64,000 nt of DNA from Adiantum capillus-veneris (Eukaryota > Streptophyta > Polypodiopsida > Polypodiales > Pteridaceae). Position 1 is the first letter of the stretch, and every line of letters starts with the position of its first letter. Below, in pieces: positions 21,163 through 32,043 of this stretch. Below the pieces are notes generated by a model. It saw nothing but the letters and a program-made list of their open reading frames with translations. It had not been told where the DNA came from and made no database searches. A program made the translations under genes and the position numbers. The DNA lies in the NCBI GenBank assembly GCA_014529385.2, contig CM043963.1, forward strand, positions 105,553,912 to 105,617,911, written 5' to 3'.

Positions 21163-22489
21163 TGTACAACGTAGAGGGCTGTACTATGTCAATTACCTAT
21201 TAACTTTACACAGAGCACTCAGAAGGAAAGAGAACACAGTTGTGTCCAACGACTAGAATGCCACTGCGCACATGAGACCGACATCCTGTAGGCCCCAAAG
21301 ATTGGCGCCCCTTTCGGTATTTCTTTATTCAAATTAAGGTAGACGATCCGATCACTTAGCACAAGCTTTCACAAAGCTGTCCAAACCTGGCGAGGGCTGA
21401 AAACGCAGGTTTTCGACTTGATTTTGGTAGCATAACGGCGCAAAAACCCCTGTAGGTCAAAAGCACGTGCCTAGGATGAATTCCCTCGCTATCTGGAAGC
21501 TTTCTGGTGAGCTGTCACAGAAATTTAGCGGGCTGTAATTCCCTGTTTTTCACTGCCGGGTGCCCAAAAAGCGTACACGCATCCCAAGGCTCTCACGAGG
21601 CTCCCCCGGTGTTCCCTTGTAGTTTAGGTGCGAAACCCTAAACCTACAGAAAAACACAGCAGGCTGTAATTCGCTGTTTCGGATCGTTTTTAGCGGAGCG
21701 AACACGCCTACGCGTGTCCCAAGGGCTCCCGCACACAATGGGACAGTTCCCCTGTGAATTGGACAAGTTTTCACGCGAGAAAACTCTCGGAACTTGCAAT
21801 TTCTCGCAATGGAACTGTGCGTACCTGTGGGGGATTAGCAATTAGCTAATCCGGTTGTTGTTTAGAAGGCTATTGCCTTGGCAAACGCGCATAAACCCCC
21901 AGAACTGTACATGTTCAATTGAGTAGCCCAACTAGTGGGGCATTACCATATGTGCCAAAGGGGAGAGAGATGCACGAGAGCAAATCATCGCGCTACATGA
22001 GACAGAGGAGAAGGCAAGCTTTCCATTAAAGTTGTAGACTTGCACCCACTACTCACACACACACTGTAGCTCACTTATGATAAAAAATTAGCCTCCTCTC
22101 TCAAATTGGGCGCCCCCTCTTCATGCTGGAAGTGGCAAAATTGCCTGGAGCCGCCATGTGTCCAGTTTGTCCCTTTTGAGTTAATTCTCTAGTTCCCACT
22201 GACTTATAAAGTTATAAGTGACTTTTGGAGTGGCCCAGACTTCATTTGGCGCACCCAGGCTTCTATACACATCAGAATTCAATGCTAATTGGCCCGACCA
22301 GTCCCAGACTGACCGACCCAGACTCCCGCTGTGAGAAACCTATTCGGCTGCAGCCGTTTCACACTGGCCATGCAATGTCCACTTGCACCTTTTCAAGGGT
22401 TCCGGGGAAAACAAGTAAAAATAAAATAAATAAAAATATCTAGTACTTATTTACGGAAGACAACAGGAAAAATACACCTCCTGGTGACA
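21163..22489 (-). repeat. Complete D-family LTR (D2), 1,327 bp
   Basis: It starts TGTACAACG and ends CTGGTGACA on the plus strand. It matches 19,687-20,462 and 13,205-14,326 nearly base for base. The block GGCGCCCCTTTCGGTATTTC plus TTTATT at about 21,306-21,331 is the R/polyadenylation region (AATAAAGAAATACC on the minus strand). A telomere-box-like AAACCCTAAACC occurs near 21,635. It is the reference for the two damaged D LTRs. Confidence 0.85.
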
Positions 22490-23247
22490 CACCCCACCCT
22501 TGAAATACTGTAAGCGACCTCGCTTGCATGCCAATAATACATGCAGTATCTCGTGATATCACATATATTCTATGATGGGAATCCAAGATATATATGCTTC
22601 CGGAAATGTAGCGTTGGACGATTAAAGAATCCCACCAACCTGGCTACGAGACATATATCAAGCATAGAAGTCTTCTAGTGTACTCTCAAGCACAGACTTC
22701 TCTAGCTAAATTCTGTATGGAAAGAGTAGATACAATTGTTTAACTACTCTCTTGAGCATCATGAACCATGCTCTTGCCTTGCTCCAGAAAAGGCTACATC
22801 AAGTCACTGTGGGTTCCATCTGAAAGGCTTCAAGATACAATTGCAATAGCTGAGGTGAATCAACCAATTCAGACTCTTCCATCCATTTGGCATCCAACGA
22901 TGGATAGTTCTTGAACTTCACCAAATAGCGTCTTGCAACCTTTCCTCTAACCTTTCTTTCTTTATGTGCCAATATCTGTTCAGGAACAAGGATTTCATCC
23001 AATTCTTCCACTTCGGGTTGTTCCTCATCAAGCATATTCTCTGGCACATCACCGACAAAGGGTCTGAGAAGGCTGGCATGAAAAGCATTATGTATTTTCT
23101 AGCCTTCTGATAGCTTTAACCTGTAAGCTACATCGCTGATCTTTTCTGAAATCTGAAAAGGACCATAATATCGCATGCTGAGCTTAGGAAACAAGTGTTC
23201 CTTGCCTTTCCTTTTCCTTAACGTGGCCTTTTCAAAGCGCAAAAGCT
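22490..23247 (-). pseudogene. D2 fragment: 3' UTR, chromodomain and integrase tail
   Basis: This copies 14,327-15,083 with few differences. It encodes the end of integrase (FHASLLRPFVGDVPENM) and the chromodomain (YLVKFKNYPSLDAKWMEESEL region, 22,830-22,930), then the polypurine tract and LTR on the left. A TAG at 23,099-23,101 replaces a Trp codon kept in D. The copy is cut at 23,247 (..GCGCAAAAGC), where unrelated sequence begins. Confidence 0.88.
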
Positions 23248-24063
23248 ACGAGAAACTGAGCAACAATTAAAACTAAGGGGTTATAAGGTATGGAAAAGCT
23301 CAATTTACCTACCAAACATGATTCATTTCACGATACGCCCCGAGTTAGGCGCGTCGGAATAATAGTCGTTGTCACTAGCAATCTTAATGAACTCGACCTC
23401 TTGGACGAAGAGATGTGCAGATATGATAGCAAGGCATGCGGGAAGAAGGAAGCTCCACATACCTTGAACAGCGAGCTGGCGGGTCCTTTCTCAACTGGCA
23501 GACGCCCGGTCCTTCTCTTTGCCCGAGACCCTCATATAGGTCCAGACAAACAGAGTGGAAAGAAATTTACCGACGGTGATAAGGCCCTCCAGGATAGCTT
23601 GTCTTGCCTAGCATTCAACGCGTCTGACATCCGGGTGACCCACAACCCGGTCCCACACCTGGTGACCCACGTCAACGATGAGCTTCTGGCGGTCCGCATG
23701 AGTAAGGGAGGCAAGCCTGCTCTTCTTTCTCTTATTGGCCTCGTTTAGGACAACATGCATTCGATGAACAACGTTGAGAGTGGCCTGGTTCATAATATAC
23801 TTAAAAGACACCGAGTAACCCAAAGAGATGGACTATTGACTGAAAGAAAGAAACCATATGAGAGATTCCTCCACTAATAGATTGAACAAGACGACCAAGA
23901 TAGGTTTGGGGACGATGAATCCACATGATTGTTGGTGGCGCTCAACGTGGGCTATTCTGGATGAGGTACGAATAGAAGAGAAAGACAATAGCAAGGAAAT
24001 AAGGTGGCGTCGTGTCTGTTACTTTTAAGCCCTTACAAAAGGTAAATATAAGGTTGTTAAAGA

Positions 24064-24099
<36 letters not shown>

Positions 24100-24415
24100 A
24101 TAGTGTCGATAGTGTTGATAGCCTTAAGCATTTCAATAGTTTTTAGGGGGGGTGAGTCAGGCTTTGCATTCCAACAGGATTTCAAGCCCTAGAAAGCGCA
24201 GGCTGGTTTGTCTGAGCAAACGTCCAACGAATGGAGGGTGGAAAGACAGCTAGAACGTCGAGTAAGATGGACCAACCCGTCATTCTCTAAGCTCATTGGG
24301 ATCCCCAAGTGAGAATCTTCCAAGTAAAAAATGAGATGCATTAGAAGAACAACCTCATGGGAGGCGAGTATACGAGAGGTAAGCAACCCGTTGTGGTATA
24401 GGTTGCGTGGGTTTC
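23248..24415. other. Unassigned spacer with a 152-residue ORF
   Basis: A plus-strand ORF at 23,290-23,748 has no motif I recognise. On the minus strand the same stretch gives readable segments such as NQATLNVVHRMHVVLNEANK (near 23,770) and LPACLAIISAHLFVQEVEF (near 23,430), with GTATGT and GTAAAT sequences between them that could be intron starts. This might be a host gene remnant on the minus strand, but the evidence is weak. A run of 33 G lies at 24,066-24,098. Confidence 0.3.
24066..24098. repeat. Homopolymer of 33 G
   Basis: An uninterrupted G run, preceded by AGAGA and followed by TATAGTG. Such tracts can form G-quadruplexes, and their assembled length is unreliable. Confidence 0.9.
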
Positions 24416-24764
24416 CCTTGAAGGTTGGCTGTAGATTTCCTTGATTTGCGCCGACATGCTACCTGGCATTGATGTATTGATTGCCATAAAAGGTGTTGGC
24501 AGAGAGAGATGCTTTTGGGGGTTGGTGCTTTCGAATGAAGTGATTTTGAGGCTTGGCTTTTAGGCAACCCTTGTAAGTTTATAAGGACCCTTGAGGCGTC
24601 ACTCTCTAGAGCATTTGGACCTAGAGTTTGAGAGCAAAGGACCCTCGGGAGTTGTATTGTTGCGACCTAATAATAAAGAAATAACTGAAGGGGCGCCAGT
24701 CTTTGGGGCCAATGCGTCTGGGCGCGGAACTCCGCCGTGCTGTGTCGACTTTCCTTCTCTCGTT
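24416..24764 (+). repeat. Plus-strand LTR fragment, same family as 4.85-5.40 kb
   Basis: The inverted complement of this stretch matches about 4,940-5,200: a caccaacccccaaa run, TCCTTATAAACTTACAAGGG and ATGTCGGCGCAAATC all recur. Near its right end AATAAAGAAATAACTGAAGG and GGCGCC..TTTGGGGCC (24,672-24,711) form the shared R/polyadenylation block. No pol or gag is attached on either side. Confidence 0.65.
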
Positions 24765-24997
24765 GTCTAGTCAAGCTCAATGATTTTGTAGTTTCTATTC
24801 GTATATTGCTATTGATTTCTCGCTTGGAGTATCCAAGCTTGTAACAATCATTCAATTTTCCATATCGAAGTTCTCGCTCTCTAGTCAAGCTCAATGATTT
24901 TGCAGTTTCTATTCGTCGTATATTGCTATTGATTTCTCGCTTGGAGTATCCAAGCCTGTAACAATCATTCAATTTTCCATATCGAAGTTCTTCATAT
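24765..24997 (+). repeat. 115-bp tandem duplication at an LTR end
   Basis: TCTAGTCAAGCTCAATGATT starts at 24,765 and again at 24,880. The second unit has an extra CGT and a few substitutions. Its inverted complement contains CTTGGATACTCCAAG, like the C-type LTR end at 13,091. The duplicated piece is therefore probably LTR terminal sequence. Confidence 0.8.
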
Positions 24998-25639
24998 TCT
25001 AGTGTAGCAAAATTAGCTATCACACCTAGACCGCACTGATTTATAATGGGTGTCGCGATGCACTAAAATCACATACCCAACAATCTCACTCAAATACAGA
25101 TCACAATGCAACACAGATGCTTACATATACATGTTACAAGACACAAAAACATATAGTCATCGATAAACACTCCCCCCATAAATAACCACCCCCGTTCGTG
25201 CCATGAGTTGTTCAACGACTCCCTCATCACTCCTCCTGCAAGTAATCTAAAGAGGTATGGGCCACGAAATATAGAGGCCTTTTACAACCAAACGCTCCCA
25301 AGACCGCAGCCTACGTCGCTTGGAGGTGCCGAGAGCAAACACTGCTTGGACTATTTCCTTCTCAATACTCCCCCTGTAAAAACATCACTTTGCAAACATT
25401 CAATACTTCCCCCGAAAATAACTAGAGGGGTCCGGACCATGAGTAATTCTTCTCTCAAATACTCCTCTTGGGAAAGCTGAGCCATGAGTGTCAAGAGTGT
25501 TTCCAAAAACCATCGAAACTAGTCAAACAAAAATGAAAGCAATCCTCAAATTGGCACCAAGATAAGTTCAAAACTGATAACACCCATTTCAAACAAGTTC
25601 TCAAACAACATTTTTTACAAACAAAGTTCAAAAAGTATC

Positions 25640-26900
25640 TATATACAAAGCAATTGAAAATTCATTCGGAGTTTTGTTCGGACAGTCGAACTCTAAGGAC
25701 AATTGGCCTTTTGGATCAAAGTGATCGTACGGTTCCGGATTTGGAGTGTTGCGTGATTCTTGTTGTGCCAAGGCATGCCCAAGAGGCGTCGTAGTTGCCC
25801 AACTTCATGATGTGAAATCTGTCTTTCCATGGTATTACTAGAAGAGAACCAATGAGAGGTACCGCCTTTTGAATTTTCCCAGTGGCTAGCTTGGCTTCAA
25901 GTTCTCAACCTTGTGAATCGTAGTCAAAGCCCATCTGCTTGAGGAAGTTGGGATGGATGAAATTCTCGGTAGCTCTCGGCTCAGAGAAAATTAGGGATTT
26001 AACTTGTACACAATTTATTAGAAGTTTCGAGATTAATGCCATAAATATCAGGTACAAGCCCAACTGCAGGTCTAGCTCGCTTAACCGGAAGTGGTCTTGA
26101 GGATCTGTCAACTGTTTGAGTAGGGGTTGGCTCAGCGGGTCTATTTATTCATAGGGGACAATTAAAGTATTTATGTCCTCGCTGAAAACATCCAAAGCAT
26201 CGTCCTTCTTGTAATAAAGTTTTCCCCTGTTGAGGCGTCAAATGAGGCTTTTGGGGTTGACTTTCACGAGTATCTCTCTGTGGAAAGCATTTATAAGTTT
26301 TCTCATTCTAATAAAATTTGGACTTTGAATAGGGAAGTCATGTAACTTCATGCAAAAGTAGTCTTATAAGCTTGCCAACTCCTTGGAGCACGCGATTGGG
26401 TAGCAGTTGAACTCCACCACTGCATAGAGCAACTCGAGAAATCTTTGATTCGTATGTGTAGTTGTTAAATTGTTGGAGGAACTGCAAAGCTTTCTTTATA
26501 TCCTTCACTCTAGAAAAAGTGAAAAATTTTAGTGTGGTTCTGCCATCCTTGAAATCCTTTGGTTGGCTAGGTGCAAACTTCGGATGTGGATAGTAATGAT
26601 ATTCACACGGGCTCCAACCATTGTACCTAGGTGGCAGTGATGGTGGGGGAGGTGGTGGCAACGACGGTGGTAGAGGCAATTGCATTGATCAAGGTAAGAC
26701 GGCTGTACCATGCTCATAAAGACTCCCCCAATTGGAATACAAAGCTGGATAGTTTATCGGTTGGAGACTCCTGTACTTTCTGGTGCCGGAGGAGGTGGTA
26801 CCTCTTGGGGCATTAGGGGGGCAATATATGATTCAAGAACTGTTGGAAACTTTGCAGCATCTAAGCTTCTATTGAGGATGCTGCGAAGCTCGTCTAGAAG
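25640..26900 (-). pseudogene. gag: Gag-protease of element B2, heavily mutated
   Basis: The start region near 26,890 reads YLQFLLDEL and confirms the Gln lost in B. A Pro-rich part (PPPPPPSLPP, near 26,650) precedes KDFKDGRTTLKFFTFSRVKD (near 26,540) and LQQFNNYTYESKIS. A zinc knuckle CFGCFQRGHKYFNC (CX2CX4HX4C) lies at about 26,155-26,200. The protease motif has decayed to FSEPRATENFIHP (25,960-26,000), so the catalytic Asp is lost. Several frameshifts and stops break the frame. It would have formed particles only with a helper protease. Confidence 0.75.
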
Positions 26901-26999
26901 AAACTGGAGGTACTACGTAGAATCCAAAAAGGCCTTTATGCTCTGTTTGTTCTTGTAAGGACAAGTGTGCTTTCAGAAAAGCACGTGACTGGAGACAAT

Positions 27000-27713
27000 A
27001 TGATGCCACGTGCCAACGCAAAAGAATAGACTGAACAGACTTTAGATGCTTCAAAACATCTGAACTGAAAGAGATACACAGCACACAAGACACGGAGTGG
27101 CAGAGTTCCACACCAAGAGAGCACTGACCCAAATGATGACATCCCTTTTGGCATTTCTTAATATTGCTTCAACTCAATACAACGTCGGCAACACCGCTTT
27201 GCATTTCCACGCGGAGGCATGCTAGATAGTGAGCTCTTAACACATATTTAAAGGCCCTTGGCCATTTAAAAGTAGTTTACATGAAAAGCATCAAGTTCAA
27301 AAAGCATCTGAACCCAAAAGCTAGCGCTAAAGCTTTCAATGCAATTAGCGGAAGTCCATATAGCTTGTCCATCATCAACTAACGCAAAACGCGATCGTTT
27401 GTACAACTGCTACATAATCAGTTTTCTACGCAAGTTGTGGATGTGTATAGTGTCCTGCTTTATTTTATTTATTTGGGCCCCATGGGATGAGATCCATAAG
27501 TTGGGAGGTGTTAGGATTAAAATGCTAACCCTCTTCTTATTTTTGGACCCCATCGGCAAGACTTTGGAAGTTGTAAGTCCTTTGGCCTCTTCTACTTCTA
27601 TTAGGGTTTAGGCCCCTTGACCGGGATATGTAGGTTGGCTAGGGTTAGAGGTTGGGGGAACCCCAACTCTTTGGGTCTTCAATGGCGTGACACGTCAGCA
27701 GTTTGTGATAGTA
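27000..27713 (-). repeat. Degenerate LTR of B2
   Basis: It matches B's LTR (8,425-9,101) in order: CCACGTGCCAA, GACTGAACAGACTTTA, ACGGAGTGG, a decayed CCTTTTGGCATTTCTTAATA block (27,146-27,165), ATATTTAAAGGCCCTTGGCC, TTAGGGTTTAGGCCCC and GTCAGCAGTTTGTGATA. The primer-binding site seen in B is deleted here. Confidence 0.6.
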
Positions 27714-28550
27714 CCTGCTAGTACAAGTACTAGTAGCACGAGGCTCTAGCGGTTTTTCTTGTAGTACCATCATTAGGGTCCATGGCAATTTTCCATCAGC
27801 ATACTCCGTCCACCAACATTTTTATTCTATAATAGTAGATTTGCATCGCCATCAATTTTCAGCCCTTGTGCTTTCAAAGTCACAAATTTCAGGCATAGTC
27901 CCAACGTTTTCAGATTCAGCCCTTAGATCAGCCAACGTTTTTCAGTTTTCAATCAATCCTCGACTTCGCCATAGCAAATCGACCCATAGACTCGTCGAGA
28001 TTGCAGATCCCATTCAACATGTCTAGCTTTTTGCATTTTCAGCCGCCATTAGCTTGGCAGATCCAACATCCAAGCAATAGTAGCAAGATCCCATCAACAT
28101 CTCAACATCTAGGACTATTGTATCATCATTTGGAATGAATGTGAAAGTACAAGGGACAGGGGCCCCCTTTGTAGGAACACCCAACACTTGCCCTATTCAT
28201 GCACAAAAACCCCACGACCCATAAATAGGGGGCGTCGTCATAATAAAATGCCACCTCAGCAAATGATCTATTAAATTGGCATGGGGACCAAATAAGGTCT
28301 TCGATCGGACACTTTGTGAGAGAACTATAGAAAATAGAGGACTTGATCCTAGGAATCCTAGGAACATGGGTCTTGTCTCATGCGAGCCTATTAGGTGGGT
28401 AAATACATCCCTCTTATCGCCGAAAAGGTACGTCCACCTCAAATAAGGTCGGGGACACCCACAGAACAGGTCTCACTCTCTAAACTACCCTCGGGAGATA
28501 CTGAAGCCGCCACTAGATAGAGGATGAAACTCTAACAATTGTTTTGACAG
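27714..28550. other. Non-coding stretch, no feature recognised
   Basis: No ORF with a domain. A small palindrome CTAGTAC-AA-GTACTAG lies near 27,720. The rest is unremarkable single-copy-looking sequence. Confidence 0.4.
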
Positions 28551-29090
28551 TTGCTTATTGTCATGTAAAAGGCCATGTTGACATGTAAGAAACTTTATAA
28601 GATTTAGAGGAATGACTAGCTTTGTTTGACTTGAATTTAAGTGCTTATCGTCGTGTAAATTTCCATGAAAGAATCCTTGTTAAGGTTCAAAGGAATGACC
28701 AAATTTGGTTTGGTTTGAAATTAAGTGCTTACTCATGTCTAAATTTCTAATTGTTGTGAGTCGATGTAGAGATTACTTATAAGCTACAAAGAAATGACTA
28801 GATTTTTGTTGGATTTGAATTTAAGTGCTTACCGTCGTGTAAATTTTTGTGAAAGAATCCTTGTTAAGGTTCAAGGAATGACCAAATTTGGTTTGGTTTG
28901 AATTTAAGTGCTTAGTGATGTCTAAATTTCAAATTGTTGTGAGTCCATGTAAAGATTACTTATAAGCTACAAAGAAATGACCATATTTTTATTGGATTTG
29001 AATTTAAGTGCTCATTGTTGTGTAAGAGCAATGAATTCTTATAAGGAAATGCTGTAAGGTTTAGAGGAATGGTCAAATTTTGTTTGATTG
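28551..29090. repeat. Tandem repeat with alternating 84- and 100-bp units
   Basis: The marker TTTGAATTTAAGTGCTTA precedes GTGCTTA-type starts at 28,641, 28,725, 28,825, 28,909 and 29,009, that is spacings of 84, 100, 84 and 100. A more diverged unit starts near 28,551. Units alternate between a TCGTCGTGTAAATTT type and a CATGTCTAAATTT type, so the true period is a 184-bp dimer. Confidence 0.85.
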
Positions 29091-30423
29091 TAGCACTCTT
29101 TAGAATAAAGCATATTATGAGATCATTTTCAAATGTGTCTATTCGGGCTATTCACTCTCTATTTAGCTTTAGTTTGGAACGCCTTGTCACTCCATCTAGA
29201 AAGGGGACATGGTTTGATAACCTTCTGGTGGCTGATCTGAATGCAATCTTTAATCAAGGTGAGACATTGCCAGACAACTTTAATGTGAGACTTAACAAGG
29301 ATGAGAAGTCCTACCCTGCCCTGCTGTCTCGTTTTTAGAAAACGTGTGTGTGTGGATACATCCATCATTCACTAAAAGAGATTCATTAGGCTCCATGAAG
29401 TGGAGAAAACTTACGAGATGGGTAAAGGGTGCGGTTCGTGTCTACATAGCCAAGGAGCCAAAGAATGACAACCGTTCTTCACCCATTTACAAGAATCCTT
29501 CATATGAAACGGAGATAATTATGAGTTTAGCTTTTTGAAGTTGCTTGGAGAAAAAAGAAGGTTCAAAGAGGATTTTTAAATTTTGGGCAGCATCTGTACC
29601 TTTTGGACCACAAAAAAAAAATCATTTGTTACTCCGCTGGACATTCTTACCTAGAGGTCTCTAGTGTATATTGCAATTTTGCAGGTCTGAAATATGAGTG
29701 GACAAATGGAGCATGATTCTTTGGCTCGAATGTGAAAGCAAAGAATTTTCAAACTTTTGGTTTTTGCGCACCTGTACAACCATTGGCCGTGGCTTACGAT
29801 GAGAAGGATTTTGCTTGCTTTCAAGGTTTCGGGGCAGACTTTGGTTTTCTATTGCCATGTTCGCATGACGAACTGATATATCTTGCTTAACCCTTTGTAG
29901 CCTCTTTTGGATACCCATTCGTAGAATATTTTCTATATCGGGCCATGAAGAGCTAGTCTTAGGATCTGCAAATCATCACATAGCAAGTTTGTACAATAGT
30001 TTTGCTCTCGATCGTCACGAGTTGTACAACAAGTTGGTGGAAACTTTTGGAGTGTATTCCAAAGGGAAGCTGCTATGCTCACCGGGGATAGTCACAAGTA
30101 GTGATGATAATGTTTTGAAGATAGAAAGCAGTACTATGGTAGGTGCAAGTGGTTCTCATGTTGTTCCATTGGGATTTTGTGGATACTTTGTAGGCATACA
30201 TATCATTGGTTTCTATGGAGATGCTAATATAGCTACCTCAATAGATTGTAAGGGATTTATGGATAGCCACAATAGATACATCCTTCCTTGCCTTCCACCA
30301 CCAAGTGATGAGGTATGGAGTCGACAGGATCTCGAGACATTCAAACGGTGGTTGCAGAAACATGATTTGAAGTGGATAGACAATCAAGTAGAGACAACAA
30401 TGACTACAAAGAAAGATTTTTAA
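29069..30423 (+). pseudogene. Broken gene with a trypsin-like (PA clan) peptidase C-terminal half
   Basis: The clearest part is a frame from about 29,930 to 30,423: ELVLGSANHHIASLYN, YSKGKLLCSPGIVTSSDD, then SSTMVGASGSHVV and GYFVGIHIIGFYG, ending in a charged tail (YILPCLPPPSDEVWSRQDL). The order SSTMVGASGSxVV followed 10-15 residues later by GxxVGIHIIG fits the Ser-nucleophile and following strands of trypsin-like peptidases. Upstream, in another frame, lie GFGADFGFLLPCSHDE and VASFGYP, preceded by a possible intron end (TTGCAATTTTGCAG near 29,684). Two further ORFs (29,069-29,338; 29,344-29,538) may belong to it but have no known domain. Stops and frame changes mark it as a pseudogene or a misread intron-containing gene. 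Family assignment is inference. Confidence 0.4.
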
Positions 30424-32043
30424 ACGCCACCTCCAAAGCCTACCAGTACTTAGGGAGTTCCTTATAAAGAATGATGTATCACAAATTTTGCAGTCCACTA
30501 GACAACAATTATTTGTAGCAAATTGAAAATCCAATAGAATCTTAGGATACACATTCATACATGTTAAGTTTCAGTTTTGAGTCCTTTACTTATTGTAAAG
30601 TTAAATTCTATACTAATTAATGATTATTTGTATTTCAATTTGAGTTGGGATTTTGTTTTGGATATGTCAATCAAGTTTTTTCTTTAGATATTGTACATTA
30701 GCTGGGTGATTATAGAAGTGAATTATTGTCTGAGTTCTTCCTTGATCGAATGTTGTTGTGTTGTCCTAGTTTTGCATTCACTAATTTATAAATTCAGACT
30801 TTTTGGATGCATGGATAAGTAGAATGTGAGCAGGATCATATACAAGATGGATTCGTTTGCACTTCTACTTGATTGTACTCTAAAAATAATGTTTGTTCCC
30901 TTGTGTGTTTGTATGTTGGTGATGTTTTATGTTCATTTAAACGTTATAATCACTAGTACTGATATGCTTGCTGCTGGCTTCAAAATTGAGGTCAAGGTTT
31001 TTTGAATTCTGAAGCATATGACTGAAAGCGGCTACTCTTACGCGCTTTGTAATTCATTTTTCTTGAGCTCGGGTAATCCAAATTCGATTACAATTATTAT
31101 GTTGTGATCCTTGTCTATTGCTCTTTAATTTATTTGTAATCATTGTCAATTTTGCTATGGTTCGCAACTATACATTATTGAGCTAAATCAGTTGTTTTAA
31201 GTACATTAATGATTGCTTTTTGACATTTCGATCATAGGAGAGTATTCGTAGACCATAGGGCGATTTTTCTAATATGTTATGTTACAGTTTTCAAGACCTT
31301 GATCATAATGGATTGTGATTTCGATACCTTGTCGGATTACGACCAGACTTGGTAGGATAGTGTCTGTAGGTGTCTTAGACATCATCCTAAAGTTTCATTG
31401 CATTTGGACTTCATTTGAGTGTCGATATAGCGTGACAAGTGAGTATGGTGACATAAGACATATGGAGTTTGTTAGATTCGAAAGTGATAGATTTGCTAAT
31501 GCTAGAAATGGCTTCGTTTCATGGTTCTCTTCTTGATGTTGACACTCTCAAAGAGTTTTCGTGTCCCATCCAAGTCGCTTCCCTGTATATTGACATTATG
31601 TTAATGTTAGATAGCTATCTTACAGATGTCCATCGCGGAGATCCGCTAACAGTGGCGTTGTTACCGAGGATAGTGATCCTTAGGTGGTGAGTGACCTAAT
31701 CTTAGCTTTTACTTTAGAGACCTTTGATTTTGATTTTCATTCTATTTATATACTTTAGCAGTCAAGTAATTAGACTCGAGGTTTTGTATTTGGTAGAGGC
31801 TAGAAGTCGGGGATTTTCTAGATCTACTATTGGGACTTGTGAGTGAGATATGCAAGCATTTCATTTTGCATTTTTTTAATGCTTTGAAAGTATTGATCCA
31901 TAATCCGTTTTTCTTTTAGCTTTGTACCGTTTGTTGCTTTTTGTTTATAGAATTTATTTTAATAATTATGAGTAGGTTTGGTTGGTCAAATATCAAAAAA
32001 CAGTGATTTAAGCACTCAAATCTGAAACTAAGCACACTAAAGC
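30424..32043. other. A+T-rich spacer, nothing recognised
   Basis: Only short ORFs without domains. It may include the downstream region of the peptidase-like remnant. The right end borders element F; the five bases before the LTR are AAAGC. Confidence 0.4.

Larger units (their letters stand above)
24998..27713 (-). mobile_element. Gag-protease-only LTR element B2
   Basis: Organisation as in B: LTR-like sequence at right (27.0-27.7 kb), gag, degenerate protease, then a non-coding tail (25,169-25,640) without any RT or integrase. A C-rich run at about 25,169-25,176 (CTCCCCCC, a minus-strand polypurine tract) follows TATAGTCATCGATAAACA, which could end a 3' LTR whose remainder is 24,998-25,168. 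B2 is more diverged than B. Confidence 0.6.

Noticed and set aside
28551-29090. CRISPR array
   Set aside because: Repeats are long, adjacent and diverged with no unique spacers; eukaryotic context.
31315-31690. Two overlapping plus-strand ORFs of 73 codons
   Set aside because: No motif or repeat support; length expected by chance in A+T-rich DNA.
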